From NCBI GenBank assembly GCA_017795045.1, contig CP051244.1, positions 1,873,541 to 1,937,540 of the forward strand: DNA of 64,000 bases. The letters are read 5' to 3'. Under the pieces are notes generated by a model that saw nothing but the letters and a program-made list of their open reading frames with translations, was not told the DNA's origin and ran no database searches. The stretch is from Allomuricauda sp. (GTDB lineage: Bacteria; Bacteroidota; Bacteroidia; Flavobacteriales; Flavobacteriaceae). A program made the translations under genes and the position numbers. Numbering within the stretch: the first letter of the stretch is position 1; each line of letters begins with the position of its first letter. Of this stretch, positions 1 through 9,045 are shown in pieces.

Positions 1-33
1 ACTTTTTAGTTTGATAATCAGGTAAAAAGCAGC

Positions 34-2499
34 TTAGTCCACCATAAAAAGGGCGTTGGCGAAGAACAACTTTCCGTTTTCCCAAAACCCTCTAAAAAGA
101 GGATTGTCTACCATATATATGACCTGGCCCCTGCCAAAATTTTCCACACCATATACCAAAGATTCGCCTATACTTTCCTGGGCTTTGCTTCCTGCGAATC
201 CCGAAAACGGTTTGGTGGATCGGTCAATGTAAACGGCATTGCCATTTTTTAGATAGTTATAACCCGCATTGCCCAATTTTAAGGTAAAATAGTCATTGCC
301 ATACCCATAGGCCAAAGGATGGGTGTTGTCTACCTTGGTCTTGAAAATGGCTCCTGTGATAGCCGTTTTGATCCGCTCCCTTTCCATATTCTTATGGGGG
401 CTGGGTCTATTTCCTGTGGAATCGCCCTCAACTTCTTTTTTTACAATTCCGAATCCATCCTCTCCGTCAATAGCGTCAATGGAACCCCCCATGGCAATGA
501 GTTTCCCTCCTTTTCTAACCCAATCCCGAAGCTTTTTGAGCTGTTTTCCATCAAAATGATCGTTGTACCGTCCACCGGGCAAGATCAAAATATGGTACTC
601 GTCCAAATCCACCGTTTGGGCATAGGAGTCATCAATTACCGTTAGAGGATAGTGTAACTGTTGTTCAAAGAAATGCCAGATTTCCCCAAAGCGAAGGGTA
701 GAGGTGGGCCCTCCGGACAAAATGGCGACCTTTGGTTTGGAGATCATGGTAACATATCCCGAACCAAAATCCTTGCCCGAGTCCACAAAGCCTGTATGGG
801 CAGGGGTAAAGTCCATTTGGTGCTTGGAAGCCGCATCCAATAAGGAAGCGTAAAAATCAGGTTGGTGCTCATTGTCCCCTTTGGTGACAATCAAAGTGCC
901 GCGATCATAGGATTTTCCTTCCATGGTAAAAGGATGGTCAGCTTTCCTGACACGGATGCCTTGGGTCAAAAGCTCGGCCAAAAAACGGGCATCCTTCATG
1001 CTGTTCCAATCAAAAAGATAGGCATAGGCCTGGTCATTGGGTTTTCCAACGGAGGAGCTCACCACAGCATCTTGGGCTTGGTTGGCGGGAGTGGCGTTGA
1101 CCAAGGCAGTAGATGCAATGGCATCCAATCCGTAAGCATAGGGTAGGGACCATGCAGTAATATCATAGGTAAGCGAATCGCTGAGTTTGGCGTTGGGTTC
1201 AAACAATACTTTGACCAAGGTACCCTTGGTTTGATTGGTTGAAACTACCAAACTGTTCCCTGAGGTTGACATACTTCCATTGCTTCCGGTATTGTAGTTA
1301 AAACCTTTTACCGAACTGTTGGAAGGACGGCCATATGCAATCTTGTGCTTGTCCAGCAACGTTTTCAAGGCATCGATTTTGTCCTTGTTTCCATTGAGGA
1401 CGTAACTTTTGTATTTGAAATTCTGATTTTGATAGAACTTTTGGAACTCGGAGTTCAGTTTTTCGGCATTTTGCGAAGAAACCTCCACAGTGGAAAGCCC
1501 AGTGGTAAAGTGATGGGCAATACGGTCTTTCAGGGTCAGGGTGTCCCCGATCCGGGTAATAATGCCCAGTCCGGCACGCCCACTGCCTCCTTGTTCATAG
1601 GTCATGCCAATGGCGCCATTGTAGGTGGGATAGGTATCCCCGTAGCTTGGATAAAAAAGGTCAAAAACCTCCTTGGTGAAATAAAACCAACCATTGGCAT
1701 CAAAATATTTGGCATGGTTTCGCCCCAAAATGGTTTGAAAATTCCGTTGAAAGTCGGTGATCACTTCATGATAAGGTTCTGCCGCCGGGGCAAAATAATA
1801 GGGGTTGTCCACTCCCTGTTCGTGAAAATCCACATGAACGTGGGGCAGCCAATCGTTATAGACTTTAATGCGCTGCTGACTTTCAACCTGCGTCAACCAA
1901 GCCCAATCCCGGTTTAAATCGAACATATAGTGGTTGCTTCTCCCATTCCACCAACCTTCATGATGCTCCTTGCTATTGGGGTCTACCTGGTGCGGTGTAT
2001 TCTTATATTGATTGTACCAATTGCTGTATCGATCACGACCATCTGGGTTGATACATGGATCCATGATCACCACGGTATTTTCCAGATAAGCACTTTTGAC
2101 GGTCAAAAGTTCATAAATGGTCTTCATGGAAGCTTCCGTACTCACACTTTCATTACCGTGTACATTGTAGCTCAACCAAACAATCGCTTTGGAATTGCTA
2201 CCCGAACCTTGGGTGCTCTTTAAGTGTTCTTGTCTGATGTTTTCCAGATCGGCCATGTTCTGGGCCGATGAAACATAGACCAATAATAACGGCCTTCGCT
2301 CATTGGTTTGGCCATAAACGGTGAGTTTTACCCGGTCCGGTGCCTCATTGGCCAGATATTCGTAATAATCCACCACTTCGTGGTGACGGGTAAATTCCGT
2401 GCCCAGTTCATACCCCAAGAATTCCGAAGGGGATTTTAGTTGTTGGGCCGTTACGGAAAAAGTGAATAGTACACTGAGGGAAAATAAAAATCTTGTCAT
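34..2499 (-). CDS. Secreted M14 family zinc carboxypeptidase with C-terminal GATase-like domain
   Basis: 821 aa. A signal peptide (about residues 1-19, ending TAQQ) sends it out of the cytoplasm. The M14 metallocarboxypeptidase signature is visible: HGNE (H114, E117) as zinc ligands, NPDGR at 151-155, an NRDW substrate-binding motif near 196, HVDFHEQG at 222-229 supplying the third ligand, and YEQGG with the catalytic glutamate E302. The C-terminal part (about 590-780) contains KVAILSGGP and ILILPGG, the shape of a class I glutamine amidotransferase-like (DUF4159/ThuA-like) fold, but the nucleophile elbow reads MGGS with no cysteine, so that domain is probably structural or binding. Large secreted M14 proteins of this layout are common in Bacteroidota. 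They are assumed to trim peptides in the periplasm or outside. It is a single gene divergent from bshC. The product class is confident; the substrate is unknown. Confidence 0.9.
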   Translation of the reverse strand: MTRFLFSLSVLFTFSVTAQQLKSPSEFLGYELGTEFTRHHEVVDYYEYLANEAPDRVKLTVYGQTNERRPLLLVYVSSAQNMADLENIRQEHLKSTQGSGSNSKAIVWLSYNVHGNESVSTEASMKTIYELLTVKSAYLENTVVIMDPCINPDGRDRYSNWYNQYKNTPHQVDPNSKEHHEGWWNGRSNHYMFDLNRDWAWLTQVESQQRIKVYNDWLPHVHVDFHEQGVDNPYYFAPAAEPYHEVITDFQRNFQTILGRNHAKYFDANGWFYFTKEVFDLFYPSYGDTYPTYNGAIGMTYEQGGSGRAGLGIITRIGDTLTLKDRIAHHFTTGLSTVEVSSQNAEKLNSEFQKFYQNQNFKYKSYVLNGNKDKIDALKTLLDKHKIAYGRPSNSSVKGFNYNTGSNGSMSTSGNSLVVSTNQTKGTLVKVLFEPNAKLSDSLTYDITAWSLPYAYGLDAIASTALVNATPANQAQDAVVSSSVGKPNDQAYAYLFDWNSMKDARFLAELLTQGIRVRKADHPFTMEGKSYDRGTLIVTKGDNEHQPDFYASLLDAASKHQMDFTPAHTGFVDSGKDFGSGYVTMISKPKVAILSGGPTSTLRFGEIWHFFEQQLHYPLTVIDDSYAQTVDLDEYHILILPGGRYNDHFDGKQLKKLRDWVRKGGKLIAMGGSIDAIDGEDGFGIVKKEVEGDSTGNRPSPHKNMERERIKTAITGAIFKTKVDNTHPLAYGYGNDYFTLKLGNAGYNYLKNGNAVYIDRSTKPFSGFAGSKAQESIGESLVYGVENFGRGQVIYMVDNPLFRGFWENGKLFFANALFMVD

Positions 2500-2632
2500 G
2501 TAAGGGTCAATTAGTCGTAATCAAATCTAACAATAAATTGATTGGCAGTCATATTTTTTTGTTCCTCTGGGGATTTGAAGGGGCAAAAAATGTAATTAAC
2601 GTATTTTTAGGATGAGAAAAAAAGAAGAGGGC

Positions 2633-2640
2633 TATCTTTG
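2633..2640 (+). promoter_or_regulatory. -7 promoter box TATCTTTG for bshC
   Basis: Exact match to the Bacteroidota -7 consensus TAnnTTTG, ending 20 bases before the bshC start. It lies in the 161-base divergent gap shared with the M14 peptidase. No clear -33 element was identified. Confidence 0.6.
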
Positions 2641-2660
2641 ATCACCTCATTTCAGTTTTA

Positions 2661-4262
2661 ATGGAAGTAGATTGTATACCCTTTAAGGAAACCGGTTATT
2701 TCTCCAAGCTCATTTGCGATTATTTGGACCAACGGAAAGACTTGCAGCCATTCTATAACCGATTTCCCCTACCTGAAAATTTTGCGGAACAGATCAAGGA
2801 AAAGGAAGCCAATTATGCTTTTGCCCATAGGGCAACCTTGGTGCAATCCTTGCGCAAGCAGTATAAGGGCATCACAATTTATGAACATACCGATGCCAAT
2901 CTGACCGCTTTGGAAGCGAAAAATACGTTTACCGTGGTGACAGGGCATCAGTTGAACCTGTTTACGGGACCTTTGTACTTTTTGCACAAAATTGTATCTA
3001 CCATTAATCTGACCAAGGAATTGGGTCGGACATATCCCGATCATCAATTTGTCCCGGTGTATTGGATGGCCACCGAGGACCATGATTTTGATGAGATCAA
3101 TTATTTCAACCTGAACGGAAAAAAGGTGCAATGGAACCGCTCCGCATCCGGGGCCGTGGGTATGTTGGACACCAAGGGCTTGGATGTGGTCTTTGAAACT
3201 TTATCGGCCGAATTGGGAAAAACTGGAAATGCGGAAACCTTAAAAGCGCTTTTCAAACAGGCGTATCTGGAGCATTCCAATTTAACGGAGGCTACCCGCT
3301 ATTTGGTGAACGAACTTTTCGGGGAATACGGTTTGGTGATCATTGATGGGGATGATGTTGCCCTGAAGAGGTTACTGGTTCCCTATGCGGAAAAAGATAT
3401 TTTTGAGCAGATTCCCTTTCAAAAGGTAACCGAATCAATCGGGGCTTTGGAACAAGTTTCCACAGCATATAAGGTACAGGTGAATCCGAGGGAGATTAAC
3501 TATTTTTATCTTAAGGAGGGACTCCGCGAGCGAATCGTGGAAGAAGGGGGCACGTACCAAGTACTGAACACCGACTTAAAGTTTTCAGAAGAGGAACTGC
3601 TTGAGGAGCTACACGCACACCCTGAAAGGTTTTCCCCCAATGTGATCGCAAGACCTTTGTACCAAGAAGTAATACTGCCCAACCTTACCTATATTGGAGG
3701 AGGTGGGGAATTGGCCTACTGGTTGGAATTGAAATCCTACTTCAATGCCATGGATATCACTTTTCCCATGTTGTTGCTTCGCAACTCGGCCTTGATCATC
3801 ACAGAAAAGCAAGCGGAGAAGATTAAAAGGTTGGATCTGAAAGTGGCCCACCTTTTTCTAAAACAGAATACGTTCATCAACAAAAAGATCAGGGAAATCT
3901 CCAATATTGATATTGATTTTTCCCCACAGAAAAAGCTCTTGGAAGAACAGTTCCAACACCTGTACCAGTTGGCAGCCGAAACCGATAAAAGTTTTTTGGG
4001 AGCTGTAAAGGCCCAGGAGGTCAAGCAGAAAAAAGGCTTGGACGCTTTGGAAAAAAGACTTTTAAAGGCGCAAAAGCGGAAACTGAAAGATCAGGTCATA
4101 CGCATGACCGATATTCAAAATGAGTTGTTTCCGAATAAGTCCCTACAGGAGCGGCAGCTTAATTTTTCTGAACTATATCTGGAACTAGGTGAAGGTCTCA
4201 TACCAAGCCTTTTGGATTCTCTTGATCCATTTTCTGGAGCATTTTCAATTTTGAAATACTAG
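2661..4262 (+). CDS. bshC: Putative cysteine ligase BshC (bacillithiol biosynthesis)
   Basis: 533 aa, normal BshC length. The family performs the last step of bacillithiol synthesis, adding cysteine to glucosaminyl-malate to give the low-molecular-weight thiol that replaces glutathione in Firmicutes and many Bacteroidota. The recognisable core is VVTGHQLNLFTGPLYF at about 92-107, followed by PVYWMATEDHDFDEI, both hallmarks of BshC, and a lysine-rich coiled coil at about 400-490 before the conserved C-terminal end. It is cytoplasmic. The start follows a TATCTTTG box by 20 bases. bshA and bshB are not in the window, as is usual when the three genes are scattered. The tandem msrB genes and OsmC protein elsewhere in the window would belong to the same redox-defence physiology, but that link is inference. 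Confidence 0.92.
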   Translation: MEVDCIPFKETGYFSKLICDYLDQRKDLQPFYNRFPLPENFAEQIKEKEANYAFAHRATLVQSLRKQYKGITIYEHTDANLTALEAKNTFTVVTGHQLNLFTGPLYFLHKIVSTINLTKELGRTYPDHQFVPVYWMATEDHDFDEINYFNLNGKKVQWNRSASGAVGMLDTKGLDVVFETLSAELGKTGNAETLKALFKQAYLEHSNLTEATRYLVNELFGEYGLVIIDGDDVALKRLLVPYAEKDIFEQIPFQKVTESIGALEQVSTAYKVQVNPREINYFYLKEGLRERIVEEGGTYQVLNTDLKFSEEELLEELHAHPERFSPNVIARPLYQEVILPNLTYIGGGGELAYWLELKSYFNAMDITFPMLLLRNSALIITEKQAEKIKRLDLKVAHLFLKQNTFINKKIREISNIDIDFSPQKKLLEEQFQHLYQLAAETDKSFLGAVKAQEVKQKKGLDALEKRLLKAQKRKLKDQVIRMTDIQNELFPNKSLQERQLNFSELYLELGEGLIPSLLDSLDPFSGAFSILKY

Positions 4263-4370
4263 TGGTTCCCAGAGGGAATCTAGAAATTAGTAAAAAAATC
4301 AAAAAGAGGGTAGGGTATTTTTCTTTGTAGTTGTTTTACTATTGAAAATTGCTATGAAGAATTTAAATAC

Positions 4371-4388
4371 ATGAGTTGGTTAACTCAT
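4371..4388. repeat. Short inverted repeat in the bshC/pgmB gap
   Basis: ATGAGTT, loop GGTT, AACTCAT: a perfect 7-bp inverted repeat about 110 bases after bshC and 28 bases before the terminator hairpin. It could be an RNA hairpin or a protein site; function unknown. Confidence 0.45.
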
Positions 4389-4415
4389 ATGTTTAGGTTG
4401 GTTTTGATTTTATTG

Positions 4416-4445
4416 AAAAGCCCCGGAGTGGTTCCCGGGGCTTTT
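4416..4445. terminator. Bidirectional intrinsic terminator between bshC and pgmB
   Basis: An 11-bp stem AAAAGCCCCGG/CCGGGGCTTTT with a short loop and T-rich flanks on both strands. It sits 24 bases past the pgmB stop on the minus strand and about 155 bases past bshC on the plus strand, so it can end both transcripts. Confidence 0.8.
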
Positions 4446-4468
4446 TGCTTTTCAAAACTTTTGTACGG

Positions 4469-5128
4469 TCAGAACAAGTCTGCAAAGTGTGACTTTATCT
4501 CAAACAAGGTTGCTTCCTTCATGGTGTCAAATCTGAGGTCTGCATGGCCCACACGGTCCTTTGGTCCAATGCCTACGCTATGGAACCCTCCTGTTTTAGC
4601 GGCATCAACACCTTTTTCGGCATCTTCGACCACGATGCAGTTGTTGGGGGGGAGCCGTAGTTTTTCGGCGGCATAAAGGAAAATATCAGGCTCAGGTTTG
4701 CTTTTGGATACACTGTTGCCATCACCGATCACATCAAAATAAGGCATGGCATTCAATTGTTGTAAAACTTTTAGGGCATTTTTGCTGGCACTCCCCAAGG
4801 CAACGCTAAAGCCTTCTGTTCGCAGATGTGTCAATAGCTCCCTGGCCCCCGGCAAATAATCCTCAGGGGTCATATGATCCAGACTTGCTACATAGAGGTC
4901 GTTTTTTTTGGTAGCCAGGCCAATGATGGTTTTCTCGTCCAATGAAACCTTGTTATGGTCCATAATAACTTTGATGGAATCCATTCGCGATATTCCGCGA
5001 AGCTTATCATTGACATCGCGATCAAACTCCCAGCCCATTTCATCGGCTAGTTTTTTCCAAGCTTCAAAATGTAGCTCGGCAGTGTCGGTAATCACGCCAT
5101 CCAAATCGAAAATGAATCCTTTGATCAT
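4469..5128 (-). CDS. pgmB: Beta-phosphoglucomutase (HAD superfamily)
   Basis: 219 aa from the chosen start. A start 24 bases further upstream is possible, but the HAD fold begins directly at MIKGFIFDLDGV. Seen: DxD motif FDLDG (nucleophile D8, acid/base D10), a helical cap containing the LRGISRMD segment typical of beta-PGM, SxS motif GSAS, a lysine in SKPEPD, and the metal-binding VVEDAEKG. The family interconverts beta-glucose-1-phosphate and glucose-6-phosphate after maltose or trehalose phosphorolysis in the cytoplasm. No phosphorylase lies beside it here, though glgB and a GH31 alpha-glucosidase are 45 kb away. The LRGISR cap motif favours beta-PGM over generic HAD phosphatases. It stands alone, with a strong terminator just past its stop. 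Confidence 0.85.
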   Translation of the reverse strand: MIKGFIFDLDGVITDTAELHFEAWKKLADEMGWEFDRDVNDKLRGISRMDSIKVIMDHNKVSLDEKTIIGLATKKNDLYVASLDHMTPEDYLPGARELLTHLRTEGFSVALGSASKNALKVLQQLNAMPYFDVIGDGNSVSKSKPEPDIFLYAAEKLRLPPNNCIVVEDAEKGVDAAKTGGFHSVGIGPKDRVGHADLRFDTMKEATLFEIKSHFADLF

Positions 5129-5202
5129 GGTTTGGTTATTTTGCAAACGCAAAGAAATGACTAAAAGTGTTAAGAAAAAAACTACAAAACGTTATGTTCA
5201 GT

Positions 5203-5373
5203 TCAAAAGATACTCATTTTTTGAGGTACAATAGGTTTGTATTTTAAAAGTAGGTCTCCACTTTCCTGAAAACCTGTAACAAAGGATTCGCTCTGCATAA
5301 CTTTTGAAAAGTTGTCATAAATATCCCTTAAAAGATCCTTTTCCAGAAAAACCAAATTGCTATTTTTGCCCAT
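5203..5373 (-). CDS. Possible 56-aa small protein antisense to the guaA promoter
   Basis: An ATG-initiated frame of 56 codons occupying most of the pgmB-guaA gap on the minus strand. The start codon (5371-5373) overlaps the guaA start (5372-5374) head to head. The translation has ordinary composition: K/E/D/Q-rich with the helix-like stretch [18 protein letters not shown]. No family is recognised. It also covers the guaA -7 box. A chance frame in AT-rich DNA is the main alternative, so this is a low-confidence call kept because the gap is otherwise unexplained. Confidence 0.25.
   Translation of the reverse strand: MGKNSNLVFLEKDLLRDIYDNFSKVMQSESFVTGFQESGDLLLKYKPIVPQKMSIF
5299..5313. repeat. 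Palindrome AACTTTTgAAAAGTT upstream of guaA
   Basis: Perfect 7-bp inverted repeat around one central base, about 48 bases upstream of the guaA -7 box. It has the size of a dimeric repressor site; no regulator can be named from the sequence. Confidence 0.4.
5361..5368 (+). promoter_or_regulatory. -7 promoter box TATTTTTG for guaA
   Basis: Exact TAnnTTTG match ending only 3 bases before the guaA ATG at 5372. With the usual start a few bases past the box, the transcript would begin at or beside the start codon. Confidence 0.65.
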
Positions 5374-6904
5374 GCATAACAACGTACTCATCCTAGACTT
5401 TGGTTCCCAGTACACACAATTGATCGCAAGACGCGTTAGGGAACTCAACATTTACTCAGAAATAAAACCCTATAACAAGCTTCCCGAGGATTTATCGGGA
5501 TATAAGGCCGTTATCCTATCGGGATCTCCATCATCCGTGAGGGCAGAGAATGCCCCACACCCTGATTTATCAGCAATCAAGGGCAAAAAACCATTGTTGG
5601 GCATCTGTTATGGGGCCCAATATCTGTCCCATTTCAATGGGGGAAATGTGGCACCTTCCGCTACACGGGAGTACGGCAGGGCCAATCTTTCGTTTGTAAA
5701 ACAAGGGGAAGACTTTTTGGAAGGTCTGGGAGAAGGAAGCCAAGTGTGGATGAGCCATAGTGATACCATTAAGGAACTCCCTGATGGGGCTATCCGATTG
5801 GCCAGTACCCATGATGTGGAGAATGCAGCCTATAAAATTGAAGGGGAGACCACCTACGGAATCCAATTCCATCCTGAGGTATACCATACCACCGATGGGG
5901 CCAAACTGTTGGAAAACTTTTTGGTGAACATCGCCGGATTAAAACAAGATTGGACCCCCGATGCCTTTGTAGAAACCACCGTGGCGGAACTAAAAAAAGA
6001 AATTGGTGACGAAAAGGTGATCCTTGGACTTTCCGGAGGTGTGGATTCCAGCGTAGCGGCCATGTTGTTGCACAAGGCCATTGGTAGTCATCTCCATTGC
6101 ATTTTTGTGAACAACGGATTGTTGCGCAAAAATGAGTTTGAAAGTGTGTTGGACCAATACGAGCACATGGGACTCAATGTGAAGGGAGTGGATGCTTCGG
6201 CACGTTTTTTGGAGGCGTTGAAAGGAGAATCGGACCCAGAGAAGAAACGAAAGATCATCGGAAGGGTCTTTATTGAGGTCTTTGATGATGAATCCCACAA
6301 AGTGGAAAACGCAAAATGGTTGGCCCAAGGGACCATTTATCCCGATCGGATTGAATCTGTTTCGGCCAGTGGTGGACCCTCTGCGGTCATAAAAAGTCAC
6401 CATAATGTTGGGGGGCTGCCGGATTACATGAAGTTGAAGATTGTGGAGCCCTTAAAGATGTTGTTCAAGGATGAGGTAAGAAGAGTGGGGGCAAGCATGG
6501 GAATGGAAGATTTTATTTTGGGGAGACACCCTTTCCCCGGCCCTGGATTGGGAATCCGTATCTTGGGGGACATTACCGCCGAAAAAGTGGCCATTTTACA
6601 GGAAGTGGATGCCATTTTTATTGATGGACTCAAAAAATGGGGACTTTATGATAAAGTCTGGCAGGCCGGAGCCATGCTTTTGCCCGTAGATAGTGTAGGG
6701 GTCATGGGAGATGAGCGCACATATGAAAAATGTGTAGCACTCAGAGCCGTGGAAAGTACCGATGGAATGACGGCAGATTGGGTGAATTTACCCTATGAAT
6801 TTTTACAAAAGACCTCAAATGATATAATAAATAAGGTCAAGGGCGTTAATAGAGTAGTGTATGACATTAGCTCTAAGCCACCTGCAACTATAGAATGGGA
6901 ATGA
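5372..6904 (+). CDS. guaA: GMP synthase (glutamine-hydrolysing)
   Basis: 510 aa. It converts XMP to GMP using ATP and ammonia from glutamine, in cytoplasmic purine synthesis. The N-terminal class I amidotransferase has the nucleophile elbow GICYGAQ (C79) and the QFHPEV catalytic histidine/glutamate. The ATP pyrophosphatase domain opens with the P-loop GLSGGVDSS, followed by the XMP-binding dimerisation domain with [11 protein letters not shown] and the C-terminal end PPATIEWE. The upstream in-frame ATG at 5357 lies before the -7 box and is rejected. The stop TGA overlaps the next gene's ATG (ATGA, 6901-6904), so guaA heads a translationally coupled chain of four genes. Function is very secure. 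Confidence 0.98.
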   Translation: MHNNVLILDFGSQYTQLIARRVRELNIYSEIKPYNKLPEDLSGYKAVILSGSPSSVRAENAPHPDLSAIKGKKPLLGICYGAQYLSHFNGGNVAPSATREYGRANLSFVKQGEDFLEGLGEGSQVWMSHSDTIKELPDGAIRLASTHDVENAAYKIEGETTYGIQFHPEVYHTTDGAKLLENFLVNIAGLKQDWTPDAFVETTVAELKKEIGDEKVILGLSGGVDSSVAAMLLHKAIGSHLHCIFVNNGLLRKNEFESVLDQYEHMGLNVKGVDASARFLEALKGESDPEKKRKIIGRVFIEVFDDESHKVENAKWLAQGTIYPDRIESVSASGGPSAVIKSHHNVGGLPDYMKLKIVEPLKMLFKDEVRRVGASMGMEDFILGRHPFPGPGLGIRILGDITAEKVAILQEVDAIFIDGLKKWGLYDKVWQAGAMLLPVDSVGVMGDERTYEKCVALRAVESTDGMTADWVNLPYEFLQKTSNDIINKVKGVNRVVYDISSKPPATIEWE

Positions 6905-9045
6905 AAAAATATATCTTACAATTGGGCTTGGCGGTCATTTTTATGGCCTCTTTCCAAGCTTTCGCGCAAGAATATGCCACACACGCCGTAAAAGAAGGAG
7001 AGACCTTACAGAGTATCTCCCAGCAATATAGGGTTACGCCCTATAGCATTTTACAGGCCAACAAGGAGATCAAGAGTGCTTCCGATGTAAAACCGAATAC
7101 GATTTTGGTGATACCATTGAAGGGCCCTATTGTTCAAAAAGAAAAACCCAAGGAAGAGGAACAGGAAGAAATTAAACCCATAGGGTTTACCCGCCACCGG
7201 GTACGAAGGAAAGAAACCCTTTTTGGACTCACACAGAAATACGAGATCACAGAGGAACAGTTGAAACGCTACAATCGTGAGCTGTATTCCGAGCCCTTAA
7301 AAAAAGGAATGGTGTTGCAGATTCCTGAGTTTCCAGAAGTGGACCCGGAAGATGAACGCGAATTGGATTTTGAGACCTATACCGTTCAGCCCAAAGAGAC
7401 CCGATGGAGCATTGCCCACAAATACGGAATCACTGTGGACAGTTTATTGGTCCTTAATCCCGATTTGAGCAAGACGTCCAATTATTTGGCTGCCGGGCAA
7501 GAATTAAAGTTGCCCCGCCCCAAAGGGGACAGCCTCAAGGAACAACAAGTGGAACTATTCACATCCTATACCGTACCACCAAAAATGACCTTGTACAGTT
7601 TAGGCAGGGAGTATGGAGTTCCCTCGGATTCCATAGTCAAGTTGAACCCGGAGATCATGGCGCAAGGTGGCTTGAAAGAAGGAATGGTCATCCGACTTCC
7701 CAAAAAACGGGATACTTCTGGGGAGGTGAACACGGATAACTTCATTTTTTATGAAGTAAAACCCAAGCAAAATATTTTCAGACTTACCCAAAACCTAAAG
7801 ATTTCCCGTGAGGAACTGTTCCGTTTGAACCCAGATTTGGAGAACGGTCTAAAGGCCGGGATGGTGCTTAAGCTTCCAAAGGAAAAAGCTGCTGGACTCC
7901 AAGTAAAAAATGCACTGGTATTGGATAAGGTGAACCTGTTGGACAGCATCAACATTGAAAACAAGCCCAAATTGGTCTTTATGTTGCCGTTTCGATTGGA
8001 CCGGGTTGATGTGAACAATAGGGAAAAAACTGAAAGTCAGATTAAGACCAGACGGGATATGGCCCTGAGCTATGGATTTTATACGGGAGCCTTGGTTGCC
8101 TTGGATTCCATTAAAAAGTTGGGGATTTCCGTGGATGTGAAAACCTATGACACCGAACTGAGCCAAGCCAAGGTAAAGGAAATCCTTTTTAGGGAAAACC
8201 TACAGGGCGTAAATGCCATTATAGGTCCAGTGGCCTCTGGTGCCCTGAACGAAGTTGCCGTTGTGGCCGCTGCCAAGAATATACCGGTGATCGCCCCAGT
8301 AGCCTCAGACAGTGAGCTGAGCCATAGTAATGTGTTCTTTTCAGTGCCTAGGGAGGCAATACTTCGAGAGAAGATGCTTTCCTACATGAAGAAAATCCAT
8401 AACAACGAAAATGTCATCATTATCGCGGATGCAGAACATCAGGTAGCCCATGATTCTATTTTGAGCAAGTTTCCAGCGGCCCAGATTGCAAAAATCATCG
8501 ACAATAAATCCTTGCATTTAGATAGGTTTCTATTAAAATTATCTGAAACCAAGGAAAACTGGGTGTTCTTGGAAACCGACCAGCCCAATATGATTTCCAG
8601 TGTGACCTCCATCCTTAACTCGGCCATTACGGAAGACGTTAAGGTGCGTATGTTCACCACGAGCTATAACAACAATGCTTATGAGGACGATGCCGTGTCC
8701 AACACCCATTTGTCCAACCTAAGGTTTACCTACCCCTCATTTTATAGGGAAGCAGGGAACGATTTCTTTACCAAGGCGTATCAGAAACGATACAATGGTT
8801 TACGTCCCGATCGCTATGCGGTCCGTGGGTTTGATGTGACCTATGACGTGTTGTTGAAACTGGCGCACAAGAACAATCTTTTTGAAACCTCCAAGATTAT
8901 AGGCCTAACGGAATATACAGGAAACAGTTTTGATTATATCAATGATTGGTCTTCTGGGTATTTCAACAGGGCCTGTTACATTATGGAGTATGATAATCTA
9001 CAAATCAAAGAAGTAAAGTTGGATGACCTCAAAAGTAACCTATAA
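6901..9045 (+). CDS. Five-LysM periplasmic protein with PBP1-like C-terminal domain
   Basis: 714 aa from the ATG in the ATGA junction with guaA (an ATG 6 bases earlier is the alternative). A signal peptide ends near AFAQE. By eye there are five LysM peptidoglycan-binding repeats, at about residues 28-75, 99-145, 161-208, 223-270 and 284-329, each ending in a VLxIP/LKLP-type strand. From about residue 355 the protein resembles type I periplasmic binding proteins of amino-acid ABC systems ([34 protein letters not shown]). No ABC permease or ATPase is nearby, so a wall-anchored sensor or a peptidoglycan-synthase activator is more likely than transport. LpoA of E. coli also uses a PBP1-fold domain, but that parallel is inference. 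The downstream osmC starts inside this gene. Confidence 0.85.
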   Translation: MKKYILQLGLAVIFMASFQAFAQEYATHAVKEGETLQSISQQYRVTPYSILQANKEIKSASDVKPNTILVIPLKGPIVQKEKPKEEEQEEIKPIGFTRHRVRRKETLFGLTQKYEITEEQLKRYNRELYSEPLKKGMVLQIPEFPEVDPEDERELDFETYTVQPKETRWSIAHKYGITVDSLLVLNPDLSKTSNYLAAGQELKLPRPKGDSLKEQQVELFTSYTVPPKMTLYSLGREYGVPSDSIVKLNPEIMAQGGLKEGMVIRLPKKRDTSGEVNTDNFIFYEVKPKQNIFRLTQNLKISREELFRLNPDLENGLKAGMVLKLPKEKAAGLQVKNALVLDKVNLLDSINIENKPKLVFMLPFRLDRVDVNNREKTESQIKTRRDMALSYGFYTGALVALDSIKKLGISVDVKTYDTELSQAKVKEILFRENLQGVNAIIGPVASGALNEVAVVAAAKNIPVIAPVASDSELSHSNVFFSVPREAILREKMLSYMKKIHNNENVIIIADAEHQVAHDSILSKFPAAQIAKIIDNKSLHLDRFLLKLSETKENWVFLETDQPNMISSVTSILNSAITEDVKVRMFTTSYNNNAYEDDAVSNTHLSNLRFTYPSFYREAGNDFFTKAYQKRYNGLRPDRYAVRGFDVTYDVLLKLAHKNNLFETSKIIGLTEYTGNSFDYINDWSSGYFNRACYIMEYDNLQIKEVKLDDLKSNL

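Noticed and set aside
4908-5234. Plus-strand frame opposite pgmB
   Set aside because: It is antisense to an intact HAD enzyme with all motifs.
7600-8166. Open frames on the minus strand inside the LysM gene
   Set aside because: They are antisense to a gene with clear domains and signal peptide, and their translations are low-complexity and cysteine/phenylalanine-biased.
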